This document shows, piece after piece, positions 15,901 through 21,725 of a stretch of 21,725 nucleotides of DNA. The notes below the pieces were generated by a model, which was given only the letters and a program-made list of their open reading frames with translations, ran no database searches and was not told the origin of the DNA. Numbering within the stretch: position 1 is the stretch's first letter; every line of letters begins with the position of its first letter. The DNA is taken from positions 1 to 21,725 of the forward strand of contig DAHVOF010000277.1 of assembly GCA_027318945.1 (NCBI GenBank), written 5' to 3'. The DNA comes from Actinomycetota bacterium (GTDB taxonomy: Bacteria > Actinomycetota > Acidimicrobiia > Acidimicrobiales > Acidimicrobiaceae). Made by a program: the position numbers and the translations under genes.

Positions 15901-16469
15901 CGGAAAAAAAACAGTTTCTGGAGTCTCAGCTCGAAGATGTTAATGCTTCGCGACGTGAACTCGGCAAAGTGATCCAGTCGATTGATTCGGAGATGCTCCA
16001 GATTTTTAGAAGCGCTGTATCAGATGTAGCAGAAAACTTTAGCATCCTCTTTGAACAGCTGTTTCAGGGTGGTAAAGGCAGGCTCGTCATGACGGACCCT
16101 AATGAGCCCATGAAGTCCGGTCTTGACGTCGAGGCTACCCTGCCCGGAAAGAGCATCAAACGGCTGTCCCTGCTTTCTGGAGGGGAGCGCTCGTTGATCT
16201 CGCTCGCGTTTCTTTTCTCAGTGTTTGAGTCCAGGCCATCGCCTTTCTATATTCTGGACGAAGTCGAGGCCGCACTTGACGACATCAATCTCAACAGGTT
16301 TCTACGGCTTATAACATCTTTTGGCAAATCCTCTCAACTGCTAATAATTTCTCATCAAAAGCGGACAATGGAGGTGGCTGATCTCTTATATGGTGTCACA
16401 ATGGAGCAAGGCGGCTCTACTAAAGTGGTTTCCCAGAGAATGGCGGCCATAGGTGCAAATCTCGAGTAA
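12963..16469 (+). CDS. smc: Chromosome segregation protein SMC
   Basis: ATPase of the condensin-like SMC-ScpAB complex that folds and segregates the chromosome. The 1168-residue protein has Walker A GPNGSGKS (31-38) in the N-terminal head, a long coiled coil, a hinge at about 505-640 (LRPLSGFIGALVDVIEIKSG and following), a second coiled coil, then the C-terminal head with the ABC signature LSGGE (1071-1075) and Walker B YILDEVEAALDD (D1099, E1100). The start is GTG with a strong AAGGAG. It lies 56 bases after mutM and 49 before ftsY, the standard actinobacterial order. The kleisin genes scpA and scpB are not in the window. A run of eight A sits in the second coiled coil at 15904-15911. Confidence 0.97.
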   Translation: MFLRSLTIKGFKSFADPVTIDLSSGVSVIVGPNGSGKSNIADAIAWVLGAQGPKTVRSSKMDDVIFSGAGKRGPLGRAEVSIVFDNSDGGLQLDLPEVTVTRTLFRSGESEYSLNGNPCRLIDLQDILSDAGVGHQQHIIISQGQLDTILNAKPEERREVVEEAAGITKFKKRRERTERRLASMEGDLARAEDLVREVRRQIRPLAQQAAKAKHQLEIRDRLAALKRYLAGAEMRALESIAEDAVHGRVEAELALFEAQNEISSIDQVIAVWESRESQVSADNLFDLTTRGEALFERLKSVLSLAQQKRQSLEERLKASDRSRAVASIRSELDSLNVELVGIESEIVELGSELSYLEEEEKSFRLEETPEIAEELQALNSRFSDVASENSRLHSRRNSLAETAERIASQLHELELRRAKLTSQLVAKSAEHDQVQDRLTQLGGLCGQIESQHAESSAAEMSIKAQLEDALAGNIAGEVVVNSLRAKVSAYEVAIDEGRSRTQAEALRPLSGFIGALVDVIEIKSGYERAFSAALQGLATSVLAKDLDSALDGLRHLKTKNLEGSIIPISHFASGVGFGGGKPPADAEPLREHILTTGAKLSDFLDEILRHTYVVRGALEEAIELHESFPGLVFVTLQGERLGPDGLWTALRPMQATGVALERALAELEIAESEQVLKATEVARLQAVQEDAAGKCEILRNQLENLRKEHAGLKVLPGRIAEDVGRLVAEVESLDAEQSALGDRAHSVSAELEELDFNLGKSDNLILSFKAEIGELQRKMKEQYSKRRELDQKGADLELRAAKLEQARLGLERSRESSALRMAQELEIQASMQKDLASWNRAAIGLFHVIADASRLESWASGVLEELRRDRIQLLNEARLKSEKLSEARSKRSRLEAELNDRREALQVFTVRQSEARVRLETIGERIRRDLGIEVEIAKNTPVPEGVHPSEAEFLLRQLEDELSRLGPVNELAELELSELTEKKQFLESQLEDVNASRRELGKVIQSIDSEMLQIFRSAVSDVAENFSILFEQLFQGGKGRLVMTDPNEPMKSGLDVEATLPGKSIKRLSLLSGGERSLISLAFLFSVFESRPSPFYILDEVEAALDDINLNRFLRLITSFGKSSQLLIISHQKRTMEVADLLYGVTMEQGGSTKVVSQRMAAIGANLE

Positions 16470-16518
16470 ATGAGTATTTCGTCGATCTCTCGCTGGGATT
16501 GTCTAGGCTGACTTAGCG

Positions 16519-17616
16519 ATGATGACCCTAACTGTGATTGCCATTGTCCTCTTGGTTCTTTTGGCCTCAACGATTTATGTAGTGGCCAGAGGCCATGCGA
16601 AAAGGCTGACTTCCTCGGGCCCGTCCGCAATGACACGGGCTTTCGAAGAGATTGTCTCTCGGGAGCCTGCGGACCCAGGTGAATCGGCCGTCGAGGTTTT
16701 GCCTGCCGCTGATATGAGAAGAGGCGTGGGTCGAGCACGCTCCGCATTTCGGAAGTTATTCAGTACCATGTTGAGCGGGAGCGCAGTCAACCAGCGACTA
16801 TGGGACGATCTTGAAGAGACCCTTCTTTTGTCTGATTTGGGGATGGAATTGACATCGTGGGTGATCGATGGGGCCAAAAAGCAGGTTGAGGCTGCGAACT
16901 CAGTTGATGGCACGACCTTGGCTGAGGCGGTCAGGCAGCAACTGCGCAGCCTATTTGTCGATTCTGACCGGGATCTTGAATTTTCAGATATTGCGCCCAC
17001 TGTCTGGCTGATCGTCGGAGTGAATGGCGTCGGTAAGACTACCTCCATAGGAAAGCTTGCCGCAATGGCTGGTGCCGACGGAAAGCGCGTTGTGCTGGCT
17101 GCTGCCGACACCTTCAGAGCCGCTGCTGCAGATCAGCTTCAAATGTGGGCTGAACGGACAGGAGCAGACATTGTCAGATCCGTGCCAGGCGCTGATCCGT
17201 CTTCGGTGGTGTATGATTCGATTCAGAGGGCAGCTGCGAGGGGGTATGACCTTGTCATAGCCGACACCGCCGGAAGGTTGCACACAAAGTCGAATCTCAT
17301 GGACGAATTGCGTAAATTGAGGCGTACGGCGGAGCGCGAGCCTGCCCACCTTACTGAGGTGCTTCTGGTTCTGGATGCGACTACAGGTCAGAACGGGTTA
17401 ATCCAAGCTAGGGAGTTTGCAAAGGCGGCAGGCATCACGGGCTTGGTGCTCACGAAGCTGGATGGATCGGCGAAGGGCGGAATTGCATTGGCTGCCGAGC
17501 GGGAGCTTGGTGTTCCAATCAAGCTGGTAGGAGTGGGCGAAAAAGTTACGGACCTTATACTATTTTCGCCCGATGAATTTCTTGATGCCCTGCTTGAGGT
17601 AGAGGACGAAGAGTGA
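16519..17616 (+). CDS. ftsY: Signal recognition particle receptor FtsY
   Basis: GTPase receptor that docks the SRP-ribosome complex at the membrane for cotranslational insertion. The 365-residue product begins with a hydrophobic segment (MMTLTVIAIVLLVLLASTIY), a likely membrane anchor as known in actinobacterial FtsY and unlike E. coli. A short linker (25-70) and the NG domain follow: G1 GVNGVGKTT (167-175), AADTFRAAAADQL, G3 DTAGRLHTK and G4 TKLDGSAKGG. The start is ATG 16519, with a second in-frame ATG directly after and only a weak ribosome site. ffh, encoding its partner, lies 23 bases downstream, so receptor and particle protein are probably made from one transcript. Confidence 0.97.
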   Translation: MMTLTVIAIVLLVLLASTIYVVARGHAKRLTSSGPSAMTRAFEEIVSREPADPGESAVEVLPAADMRRGVGRARSAFRKLFSTMLSGSAVNQRLWDDLEETLLLSDLGMELTSWVIDGAKKQVEAANSVDGTTLAEAVRQQLRSLFVDSDRDLEFSDIAPTVWLIVGVNGVGKTTSIGKLAAMAGADGKRVVLAAADTFRAAAADQLQMWAERTGADIVRSVPGADPSSVVYDSIQRAAARGYDLVIADTAGRLHTKSNLMDELRKLRRTAEREPAHLTEVLLVLDATTGQNGLIQAREFAKAAGITGLVLTKLDGSAKGGIALAAERELGVPIKLVGVGEKVTDLILFSPDEFLDALLEVEDEE

Positions 17617-17639
17617 TGGCAGGATCTGGGTGCTGACGT

Positions 17640-18983
17640 ATGTTCGATAATTTAGCCGATCGATTTGAAGAGATTTTTACACGCATCCGTGGAAAGGGCA
17701 GGCTAAGCGAGGCTGAGGTTGATTCGGTTCTCCGCGAAATTCGTGTCGCACTCATTGAAGCGGATGTAAACGTTGGGGTTGTTCGTTCCTTTGTGGAACG
17801 TGTCAGGGAAAGTACGGTCGGTGAGGAGCTTCGCCGGAGCCTTTCTCCAGCACAGCATGTCATCAAGGCAGTTAACGGCGAGCTTACTCGCGTACTTGGC
17901 GGGGACCATCTCAAGATAACCTATGCGAGCCGCCCACCCACCGTCGTGCTCATGGCAGGCCTCCAGGGCGTTGGCAAGACAACCGCTGCCGCAAAACTGG
18001 CTTTGTGGTTTCGACATCAGGGAAGGAATCCTCTTCTTGTGGGTGCTGACCTTCAAAGGCCTGCAGCTGTCGAGCAGTTGCGGGTGTTGGGAGTGCAAGC
18101 TGGAGTTCCTGTATTTTCAGTAGACGGTGATCCTGTAAAGACTGCACTTTCTGGAACGGAGGAGGCCCGGCGCATCGGCCGGGACGTGGTGATCGTTGAT
18201 ACTGCGGGCCGGCTTTCAATTGATCAGGAGCTGATGGATGAGGTTCGGCATATATCTGAAACTATTTCTCCCAATTACACGTTCCTAGTCGTCGATGCAA
18301 TGATCGGACAGGATGCCGTTAACTCTGCCAAGGTCTTCAACGAGACCCTCGCGCTTGACGGGATCATCCTTACAAAACTTGACGGTGACGCTAGAGGTGG
18401 CGCGGCCCTGTCGGTCCGTCATGTTGTCGGAAAGCCCATTAGTTTCGTCTCAACCGGGGAAAAGCTGGCGGATTTTGATCTCTTTTATCCAGATCGGATG
18501 GCCAACCGCATCCTAGGCATGGGAGATGTGCTGACCCTCATAGAGCAGGCTGAGCGCACTCTTGACAAAGAAGTTGCTGAAAAGGGTGCCAAAAAGCTCA
18601 AAGGCGGAAAGTTTGATCTTGAGGATTTTCTGGAGCAGATGCAGCAGGTGAAAAAAATGGGACCTCTCAAGGGGGTTCTGTCAATGTTGCCCGGCATACC
18701 TAAAGAAATCCGCAACGCGGATATCAACGAAGGTGAGCTTGTGAAAGTCGAGGCAATTATTTCGTCTATGACGAAGGCCGAGCGGGCGAATCCAGACATG
18801 ATTGACGGGTCGAGGCGTATTCGCATAGCCAGGGGTGCAGGCACGACCACGAATGCGGTGGGAACACTTTTGAAGCAATTCAAAGACATGCAGAAGATGA
18901 TGCGTTCGATGGGTATGGGAGGCCCGTCGCCAACCAAGAGGTCGGCGAATCGCGCAAATGGTAAAAAGAGGAAACGGCGCTAG
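17640..18983 (+). CDS. ffh: Signal recognition particle protein Ffh
   Basis: The protein subunit of SRP; with 4.5S RNA it binds signal sequences on ribosomes and delivers them to FtsY. The 447-residue protein has the N domain (1-95), the G domain with GLQGVGKTT (107-115), VDTAGRLSID and TKLDGDARGG, then the methionine-rich M domain (about 305-430) with LEQMQQVKKMGPLKGVLSML and, near its end, KDMQKMMRSMGMGG. The C-terminus is very basic (KKRKRR), as expected for RNA contact. The start is ATG 17640. No ylxM-type regulator gene stands between ftsY and ffh, as normal for actinobacteria. The SRP RNA gene is not in the window. Confidence 0.97.
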   Translation: MFDNLADRFEEIFTRIRGKGRLSEAEVDSVLREIRVALIEADVNVGVVRSFVERVRESTVGEELRRSLSPAQHVIKAVNGELTRVLGGDHLKITYASRPPTVVLMAGLQGVGKTTAAAKLALWFRHQGRNPLLVGADLQRPAAVEQLRVLGVQAGVPVFSVDGDPVKTALSGTEEARRIGRDVVIVDTAGRLSIDQELMDEVRHISETISPNYTFLVVDAMIGQDAVNSAKVFNETLALDGIILTKLDGDARGGAALSVRHVVGKPISFVSTGEKLADFDLFYPDRMANRILGMGDVLTLIEQAERTLDKEVAEKGAKKLKGGKFDLEDFLEQMQQVKKMGPLKGVLSMLPGIPKEIRNADINEGELVKVEAIISSMTKAERANPDMIDGSRRIRIARGAGTTTNAVGTLLKQFKDMQKMMRSMGMGGPSPTKRSANRANGKKRKRR

Positions 18984-19019
18984 CCTAGGCTGTTGATTAA
19001 CTTCGTTCGTGAAGGAGAA

Positions 19020-19079
19020 TGGCGCTGCAGCGATCTTTAGAGAAAGACCATAGACTGTAGCGGCTGGTGACTGGCGCCA
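19020..19079 (+). other. Structured leader between ffh and rpsP
   Basis: A 60-base segment folds on paper into nested stems. TGGCGC (19020-19025) pairs with GCGCCA (19074-19079), TGCAG (19026-19030) with CTGTA (19055-19059, one G-U), and TCTTT (19034-19038) with AAAGA (19043-19047) around the tetraloop AGAG. It lies 62 bases before the rpsP start in a 157-base gap without a gene. It could be the 5' leader of the rpsP operon or the 3' end of ffh. I do not recognise it as a known family. Confidence 0.4.
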
Positions 19080-19128
19080 AATCTAACTTGTGATTCTGAT
19101 GGCATTGGTCCGTTTGGTTTTAGAAACT

Positions 19129-19134
19129 AAGGAG
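19129..19134 (+). promoter_or_regulatory. Shine-Dalgarno that sets the rpsP start
   Basis: AAGGAG lies six bases ahead of GTG 19141, an optimal distance. It decides for this start against an upstream in-frame GTG at 19090 whose extra 17 residues have no S16 likeness. Confidence 0.85.
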
Positions 19135-19140
19135 TATTCT

Positions 19141-19410
19141 GTGGCGGTAAAGCTGCGGTTAGTTCGGATGGGAAAGAAGAAGCAGCCGACATATAGGATC
19201 ATTGCTGCTGACTCCCGTTCGCCAAGGGATGGTCGATTCATTGAAATATTGGGACACTACGATCCCAAGCAGGAGCAGTCCAAGGTTGTCGTTAACAATG
19301 AGGCGGCTGTTAAGTGGCTTCGTCAGGGCGCACAGCCCACGGACACGGTCGGTAAACTTCTGAAGATCTCCGGTGCCTGGGACCAGTTCAAAGCAAAGGC
19401 GGCTGAGTAG
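19141..19410 (+). CDS. rpsP: 30S ribosomal protein S16
   Basis: A structural protein of the small subunit that helps assemble the 5' domain of 16S rRNA. From GTG 19141 the product has 89 residues and starts MAVKLRLVRMGKKKQPTYRI, the expected S16 N-terminus, followed by ADSRSPRDGRFIEILGHYDP and the helix AAVKWLRQGAQPTDTV. It opens the rpsP-khpA-rimM-trmD-rplS cluster, all on one strand with gaps of 0-21 bases, typical of an operon devoted to ribosome and tRNA maturation. Confidence 0.96.
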   Translation: MAVKLRLVRMGKKKQPTYRIIAADSRSPRDGRFIEILGHYDPKQEQSKVVVNNEAAVKWLRQGAQPTDTVGKLLKISGAWDQFKAKAAE

Positions 19411-19414
19411 ACCC

Positions 19415-19708
19415 GTGAATACGACCGAGCCGTTGGATCACAGAGAGTCAGAGGAGACCGAAGAAGAAATCGCAGTATCGGTTCTTAGATATCTGGCTTC
19501 CCAAGTAGTCGATAATGTCGACGCCATCAATATCAAGAGGGAAATCTCAGATGATGGCAAGCTGCACCTTACTCTGCAGGTGGCAGACGAAGATATGGGA
19601 AAAGTCATCGGACGCAAGGGCAGAGTCGCTTACTCTATCAGAACCATTGTGCGCGCTGCCGGTGCGCGCGAAGGTCTTGATGCTCTAGTGGAAATCGTAG
19701 AGCGATAA
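19415..19708 (+). CDS. khpA: KH-domain RNA-binding protein KhpA
   Basis: A small RNA-binding protein of the KhpA/YlqC family, which pairs with KhpB in many Gram-positive bacteria and affects sRNA-mRNA contacts and cell elongation. From GTG 19415, four bases after the rpsP stop, the product has 97 residues. The acidic N-terminus (ESEETEEEIA) leads into the KH fold, with the nucleic-acid-binding GxxG loop in GKVIGRKGR (GRKG at 66-69) and the helix AYSIRTIVRAA. The open frame extends upstream to 19373 but that part overlaps rpsP. The ribosome site is weak, which suggests translational coupling to rpsP. Confidence 0.92.
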   Translation: MNTTEPLDHRESEETEEEIAVSVLRYLASQVVDNVDAINIKREISDDGKLHLTLQVADEDMGKVIGRKGRVAYSIRTIVRAAGAREGLDALVEIVER

Positions 19709-19721
19709 GGCGTACGCCGTC

Positions 19722-20210
19722 ATGGCCGGGGAAATGGTTAAAGTTGGTTACGTGGCCAGGGCGCATGGCATAAGAGGCGATGTCTTTGTTATGCTGACCA
19801 GCAATAGGATTGAGCGCATGTCGCCTGGTTCGGAACTTGTGTGCGGTGGGACCGAGATTAGCGTCGCATCTTCTTCGCGACACGGCACAGGTTGGATAGT
19901 TCATTTCAAGGGCGTAGAAGATCGTAATGCCGCTGAGTCCTTGCGGGGAAAGCCTCTGTCGGCCGAGCCCATACAGGATGAGAGCGAGATCTGGATAGAT
20001 GAGGTTTCGGGTTTGCCTGTCTATGACCAGAACGGCAGACTCCTGGGCACGGTCGAGGCGCTCGAAGCCAATCCCGCCTCCGATATTTTAGTTTTGGATT
20101 CCGGCGTACTTGTTCCACTCATTTTTTTGACAAATGATGCAAGCGATTGTCGAAAGACCGGATCTTTGCACGCAGCTATTCCGGAAGGGCTAGTGGAGAT
20201 CGGCCTTTAA
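19722..20210 (+). CDS. rimM: Ribosome maturation factor RimM
   Basis: Binds S19 and assists late maturation of the 30S head. The 162-residue protein has the N-terminal RimM barrel (VKVGYVARAHGIRGDVFVML, WIVHFKGVEDRNAAESLRG) and a C-terminal PRC-barrel (IWIDEVSGLPVYDQNGRLLG, then VEALEANPASDILVL and HAAIPEGLVEI). The start is ATG 19722; an ATG four codons later is also possible, but the first is closest to an upstream AAGG. Its TAA is immediately followed by the trmD ATG, so the two are probably translationally coupled. Confidence 0.96.
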   Translation: MAGEMVKVGYVARAHGIRGDVFVMLTSNRIERMSPGSELVCGGTEISVASSSRHGTGWIVHFKGVEDRNAAESLRGKPLSAEPIQDESEIWIDEVSGLPVYDQNGRLLGTVEALEANPASDILVLDSGVLVPLIFLTNDASDCRKTGSLHAAIPEGLVEIGL

Positions 20211-20948
20211 ATGAGGATTGACGTTATATCCATCTTCCCCGACGTCATAGGGTCGTATCTATCGACATCCCTCGTATCAAAAGCTCGTGAGAAGGAAATT
20301 TTTTCAATAAATGTGCACAATCCACGTGACTATGCGAAAGATTCTCACAAAAGCATAGATGATACGCCGTTTGGAGGCGGTCCGGGCATGGTGATGATGT
20401 GCCAGCCTGTGTTCGATCTTGTGGTCGATCGGAGGCCGCCTCGCCCATTAATTGCTCTCTCTCCTGCGGGAAAGGTATTCAACCAGGCCATTGCCATGGA
20501 GCTTAGCCAAACTGAGGGATTCACGCTTCTTTGTGGGAGATATGAAGGGTTTGATCAGAGGATAATCGATGGTCTCGTCGACTTCGAGCTTTCGGTGGGT
20601 GATTACATCCTCGCGGGTGGTGAATTGGCGGCACTAGCCGTTATCGAGACGACCGTGAGATTGATTGGCGGAGTTTTGGGTAATGCGGAATCACCACTCG
20701 ACGAAAGTTTTTCCGAAGGCCTGCTTGAGTACCCACAGTACACCCGGCCCGCCAGCTTTATGGGAATGGTTATTCCTGAGGTGCTCTTATCTGGCAATCA
20801 TCGGCTTATTGCCGAGTGGAGGAAAGCAGCGGCTCTTCAGAGGACAATTATCTCAAGGCCGGATCTTATCGATGCTCGAGGGGGTCTTAGCGAGGACGAT
20901 GAGCGGATTCTTGCAAAGCACGGTTATTCTTATAAGGTCTCTGGATAA
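20211..20948 (+). CDS. trmD: tRNA (guanine(37)-N(1))-methyltransferase TrmD
   Basis: Methylates G37 next to the anticodon in tRNAs reading CNN codons, which prevents +1 frameshifting; uses S-adenosylmethionine. The 245-residue protein begins MRIDVISIFPDVIGSYL and shows the SPOUT-knot AdoMet site (LLCGRYEGFDQRIID and SVGDYILAGGELAALAVIE), the upstream DDTPFGGGPGMVM block and the tail YPQYTRPASFMGMVIPEVL followed by SGNHRLIAEWR. The ATG directly abuts the rimM stop. Length and all core motifs are normal. Confidence 0.98.
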   Translation: MRIDVISIFPDVIGSYLSTSLVSKAREKEIFSINVHNPRDYAKDSHKSIDDTPFGGGPGMVMMCQPVFDLVVDRRPPRPLIALSPAGKVFNQAIAMELSQTEGFTLLCGRYEGFDQRIIDGLVDFELSVGDYILAGGELAALAVIETTVRLIGGVLGNAESPLDESFSEGLLEYPQYTRPASFMGMVIPEVLLSGNHRLIAEWRKAAALQRTIISRPDLIDARGGLSEDDERILAKHGYSYKVSG

Positions 20949-20969
20949 TTTTTTAGGAGTTCGAGAACA

Positions 20970-21311
20970 ATGAAGCCAACGGATCTAGTTGACAGGGAGA
21001 GTATTCGCACTGATGTGCCCACTTTCGGACCCGGCGATACTATCAAGATTCATGTAAGGGTGGTTGAGGGCACTCGTGAAAGAGTCCAGGTGTTCCAAGG
21101 TGTTGTCATCAGGAAGTCTGGTTCTGGAATTCAAGAGAGCTTTACGGTTCGTAAGGTGTCCTTTGGCGTTGGCGTGGAACGAATATTTCCCGTGCACTCT
21201 CCGATCATTGCCAAACTTGAAATTGTCTCGCGGGGTGACGTTCGAAGAGCAAAGCTCTACTATTTGAGAGATCGGGTCGGAAAGGCCGCGAAGATTAAAG
21301 AAAAGCGCTAA
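20970..21311 (+). CDS. rplS: 50S ribosomal protein L19
   Basis: A large-subunit protein at the interface with the 30S subunit. The 113-residue product has the typical FGPGDTIKIHVRVVEGTRER, VQVFQGVVIRKSGSGIQESF and GVGVERIFPVHSPIIAKLEI blocks and the basic tail KIKEKR. The start is ATG 20970, with AGGAG ten bases upstream. It closes the rpsP-trmD cluster, and the 93 bases that follow separate it from the DUF2469 gene. Confidence 0.97.
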   Translation: MKPTDLVDRESIRTDVPTFGPGDTIKIHVRVVEGTRERVQVFQGVVIRKSGSGIQESFTVRKVSFGVGVERIFPVHSPIIAKLEIVSRGDVRRAKLYYLRDRVGKAAKIKEKR

Positions 21312-21404
21312 GAATTAGTTAGTGGTTCTTTTCATCTGTTCCAATGGAGTGGCTCGAGTGACCTTTGGCCAATCCATTTTTCTTTTAAAGGTTGGAGAGT
21401 ATGT

Positions 21405-21701
21405 ATGAGCTCAGAAGATCTTGAAAATTATGAAACGGAGATTGAGCTTGCCCTTTACCAAGAGTATCGGGCGGTTTTGCCTATGTTTCAGTACGCGGTT
21501 GAAACAGAGCGTAGGTTTTATCTCACCAATGAAGTGAAGATCACACCACTTGGTGAGGGCGACAGGTCCTATTTCCAGGTAGAGCTGAAGGATGCATGGG
21601 TGTGGGACATGTACAGGCCGGTACGGTTCGTCGACAATGTGAAAGTTGTGACCTTCAGAGACGTGAACATAGAAAAGCTTCCTGAACGTCACGAAATCTG
21701 A
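21405..21701 (+). CDS. DUF2469 family protein
   Basis: A small protein of a family known essentially from actinobacteria, of unknown function. The 98-residue product is strongly typical: MSSEDLENYETEIELALYQE, then VETERRFYLTNEV, AWVWDMYRPVRFVDNV and VVTFRDVNIEKLP. It is rich in acidic and aromatic residues and has no signal peptide or membrane segment. The start is ATG 21405 with GGAGAG five bases upstream; an overlapping ATG at 21401 is out of frame. In other actinobacteria it commonly follows rnhB in the rplS-lepB-rnhB neighbourhood, but here it directly follows rplS. The window ends 24 bases later. Confidence 0.94.
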   Translation: MSSEDLENYETEIELALYQEYRAVLPMFQYAVETERRFYLTNEVKITPLGEGDRSYFQVELKDAWVWDMYRPVRFVDNVKVVTFRDVNIEKLPERHEI

Positions 21702-21725
21702 CGCGTTTTTCTAAGAGCCTGCTTT

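Noticed and set aside
16470..16511. 13-codon frame starting at ATG 16470, right after the smc stop
   Set aside because: No ribosome site, no likeness to anything known, and such short frames are expected by chance.
18982..18991. Palindrome AGCCTAGGCT at the ffh stop codon
   Set aside because: It has no loop and no T-run, and is likely chance.
21310..21332. AAGAA/TTCTT hairpin followed by TT after rplS as a terminator
   Set aside because: Only five A-T-rich pairs with an 11-base loop; too weak to support a terminator call.
1..21725. Search for mobile elements, CRISPR arrays, defence genes, tRNA or rRNA genes
   Set aside because: No tandem spacer-repeat pattern, transposase motif, terminal repeat, tRNA T-arm in context or rRNA-like segment was seen. 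The window is an ordinary conserved core region.

Overview
The window reads as one chromosomal core segment of an actinobacterium. The strongest lineage marks are a SepIVA/DivIVA-like gene next to a DUF177 gene, a DUF2469 gene, a ferrochelatase with the extra cysteines known from actinobacterial [2Fe-2S] enzymes, a GTP-type PEP carboxykinase, and an FtsY with an N-terminal membrane segment. Base composition looks moderate (roughly 50-55 % GC by eye), which is low for the phylum. An Acidimicrobiia-type organism would fit, but that is inference. I see no insertion sequence, phage gene, CRISPR array, tRNA or rRNA.

Layout. (1) Bases 1-1575: the 3' part of a PEP carboxykinase gene whose start lies before the window, followed by a probable Rho-independent terminator. 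(2) 1576-1922: a 347-base gap between convergent genes, with inverted repeats but no convincing gene. (3) 1923-3135, minus strand: rpmB (L28) followed by hemH. (4) From 3240 everything is on the plus strand: fakA-like DAK2 gene, recG, rsmD, coaD, sepIVA-like, DUF177, rpmF, plsX, acpP, rnc, mutM, smc, ftsY, ffh. (5) 19141-21311: rpsP, khpA, rimM, trmD, rplS, a ribosome and tRNA maturation cluster, then a DUF2469 gene.

Together the genes cover fatty-acid and phospholipid entry (fakA-like, plsX, acpP), CoA synthesis (coaD), ribosome parts and maturation (L28, L32, S16, L19, RsmD, RimM, TrmD, KhpA, RNase III), DNA repair and chromosome handling (RecG, MutM, SMC), septation (SepIVA-like) and membrane protein targeting (FtsY, Ffh). 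Many genes are adjacent or separated by a few bases, so long transcripts are likely. About half of the genes appear to start with GTG or TTG.

I did not find an undescribed multi-gene system. The points most worth a second look are: recG has no ATG, GTG or TTG start able to cover its conserved N-terminus; a perfect dyad lies ahead of recG; a structured leader precedes rpsP; the SepIVA homologue is shortened; ferrochelatase has exactly four cysteines; and DUF2469 directly follows rplS without lepB or rnhB. Several starts were reassigned here from family alignment and Shine-Dalgarno position (hemH, fakA-like, rsmD, plsX, rpsP, khpA).
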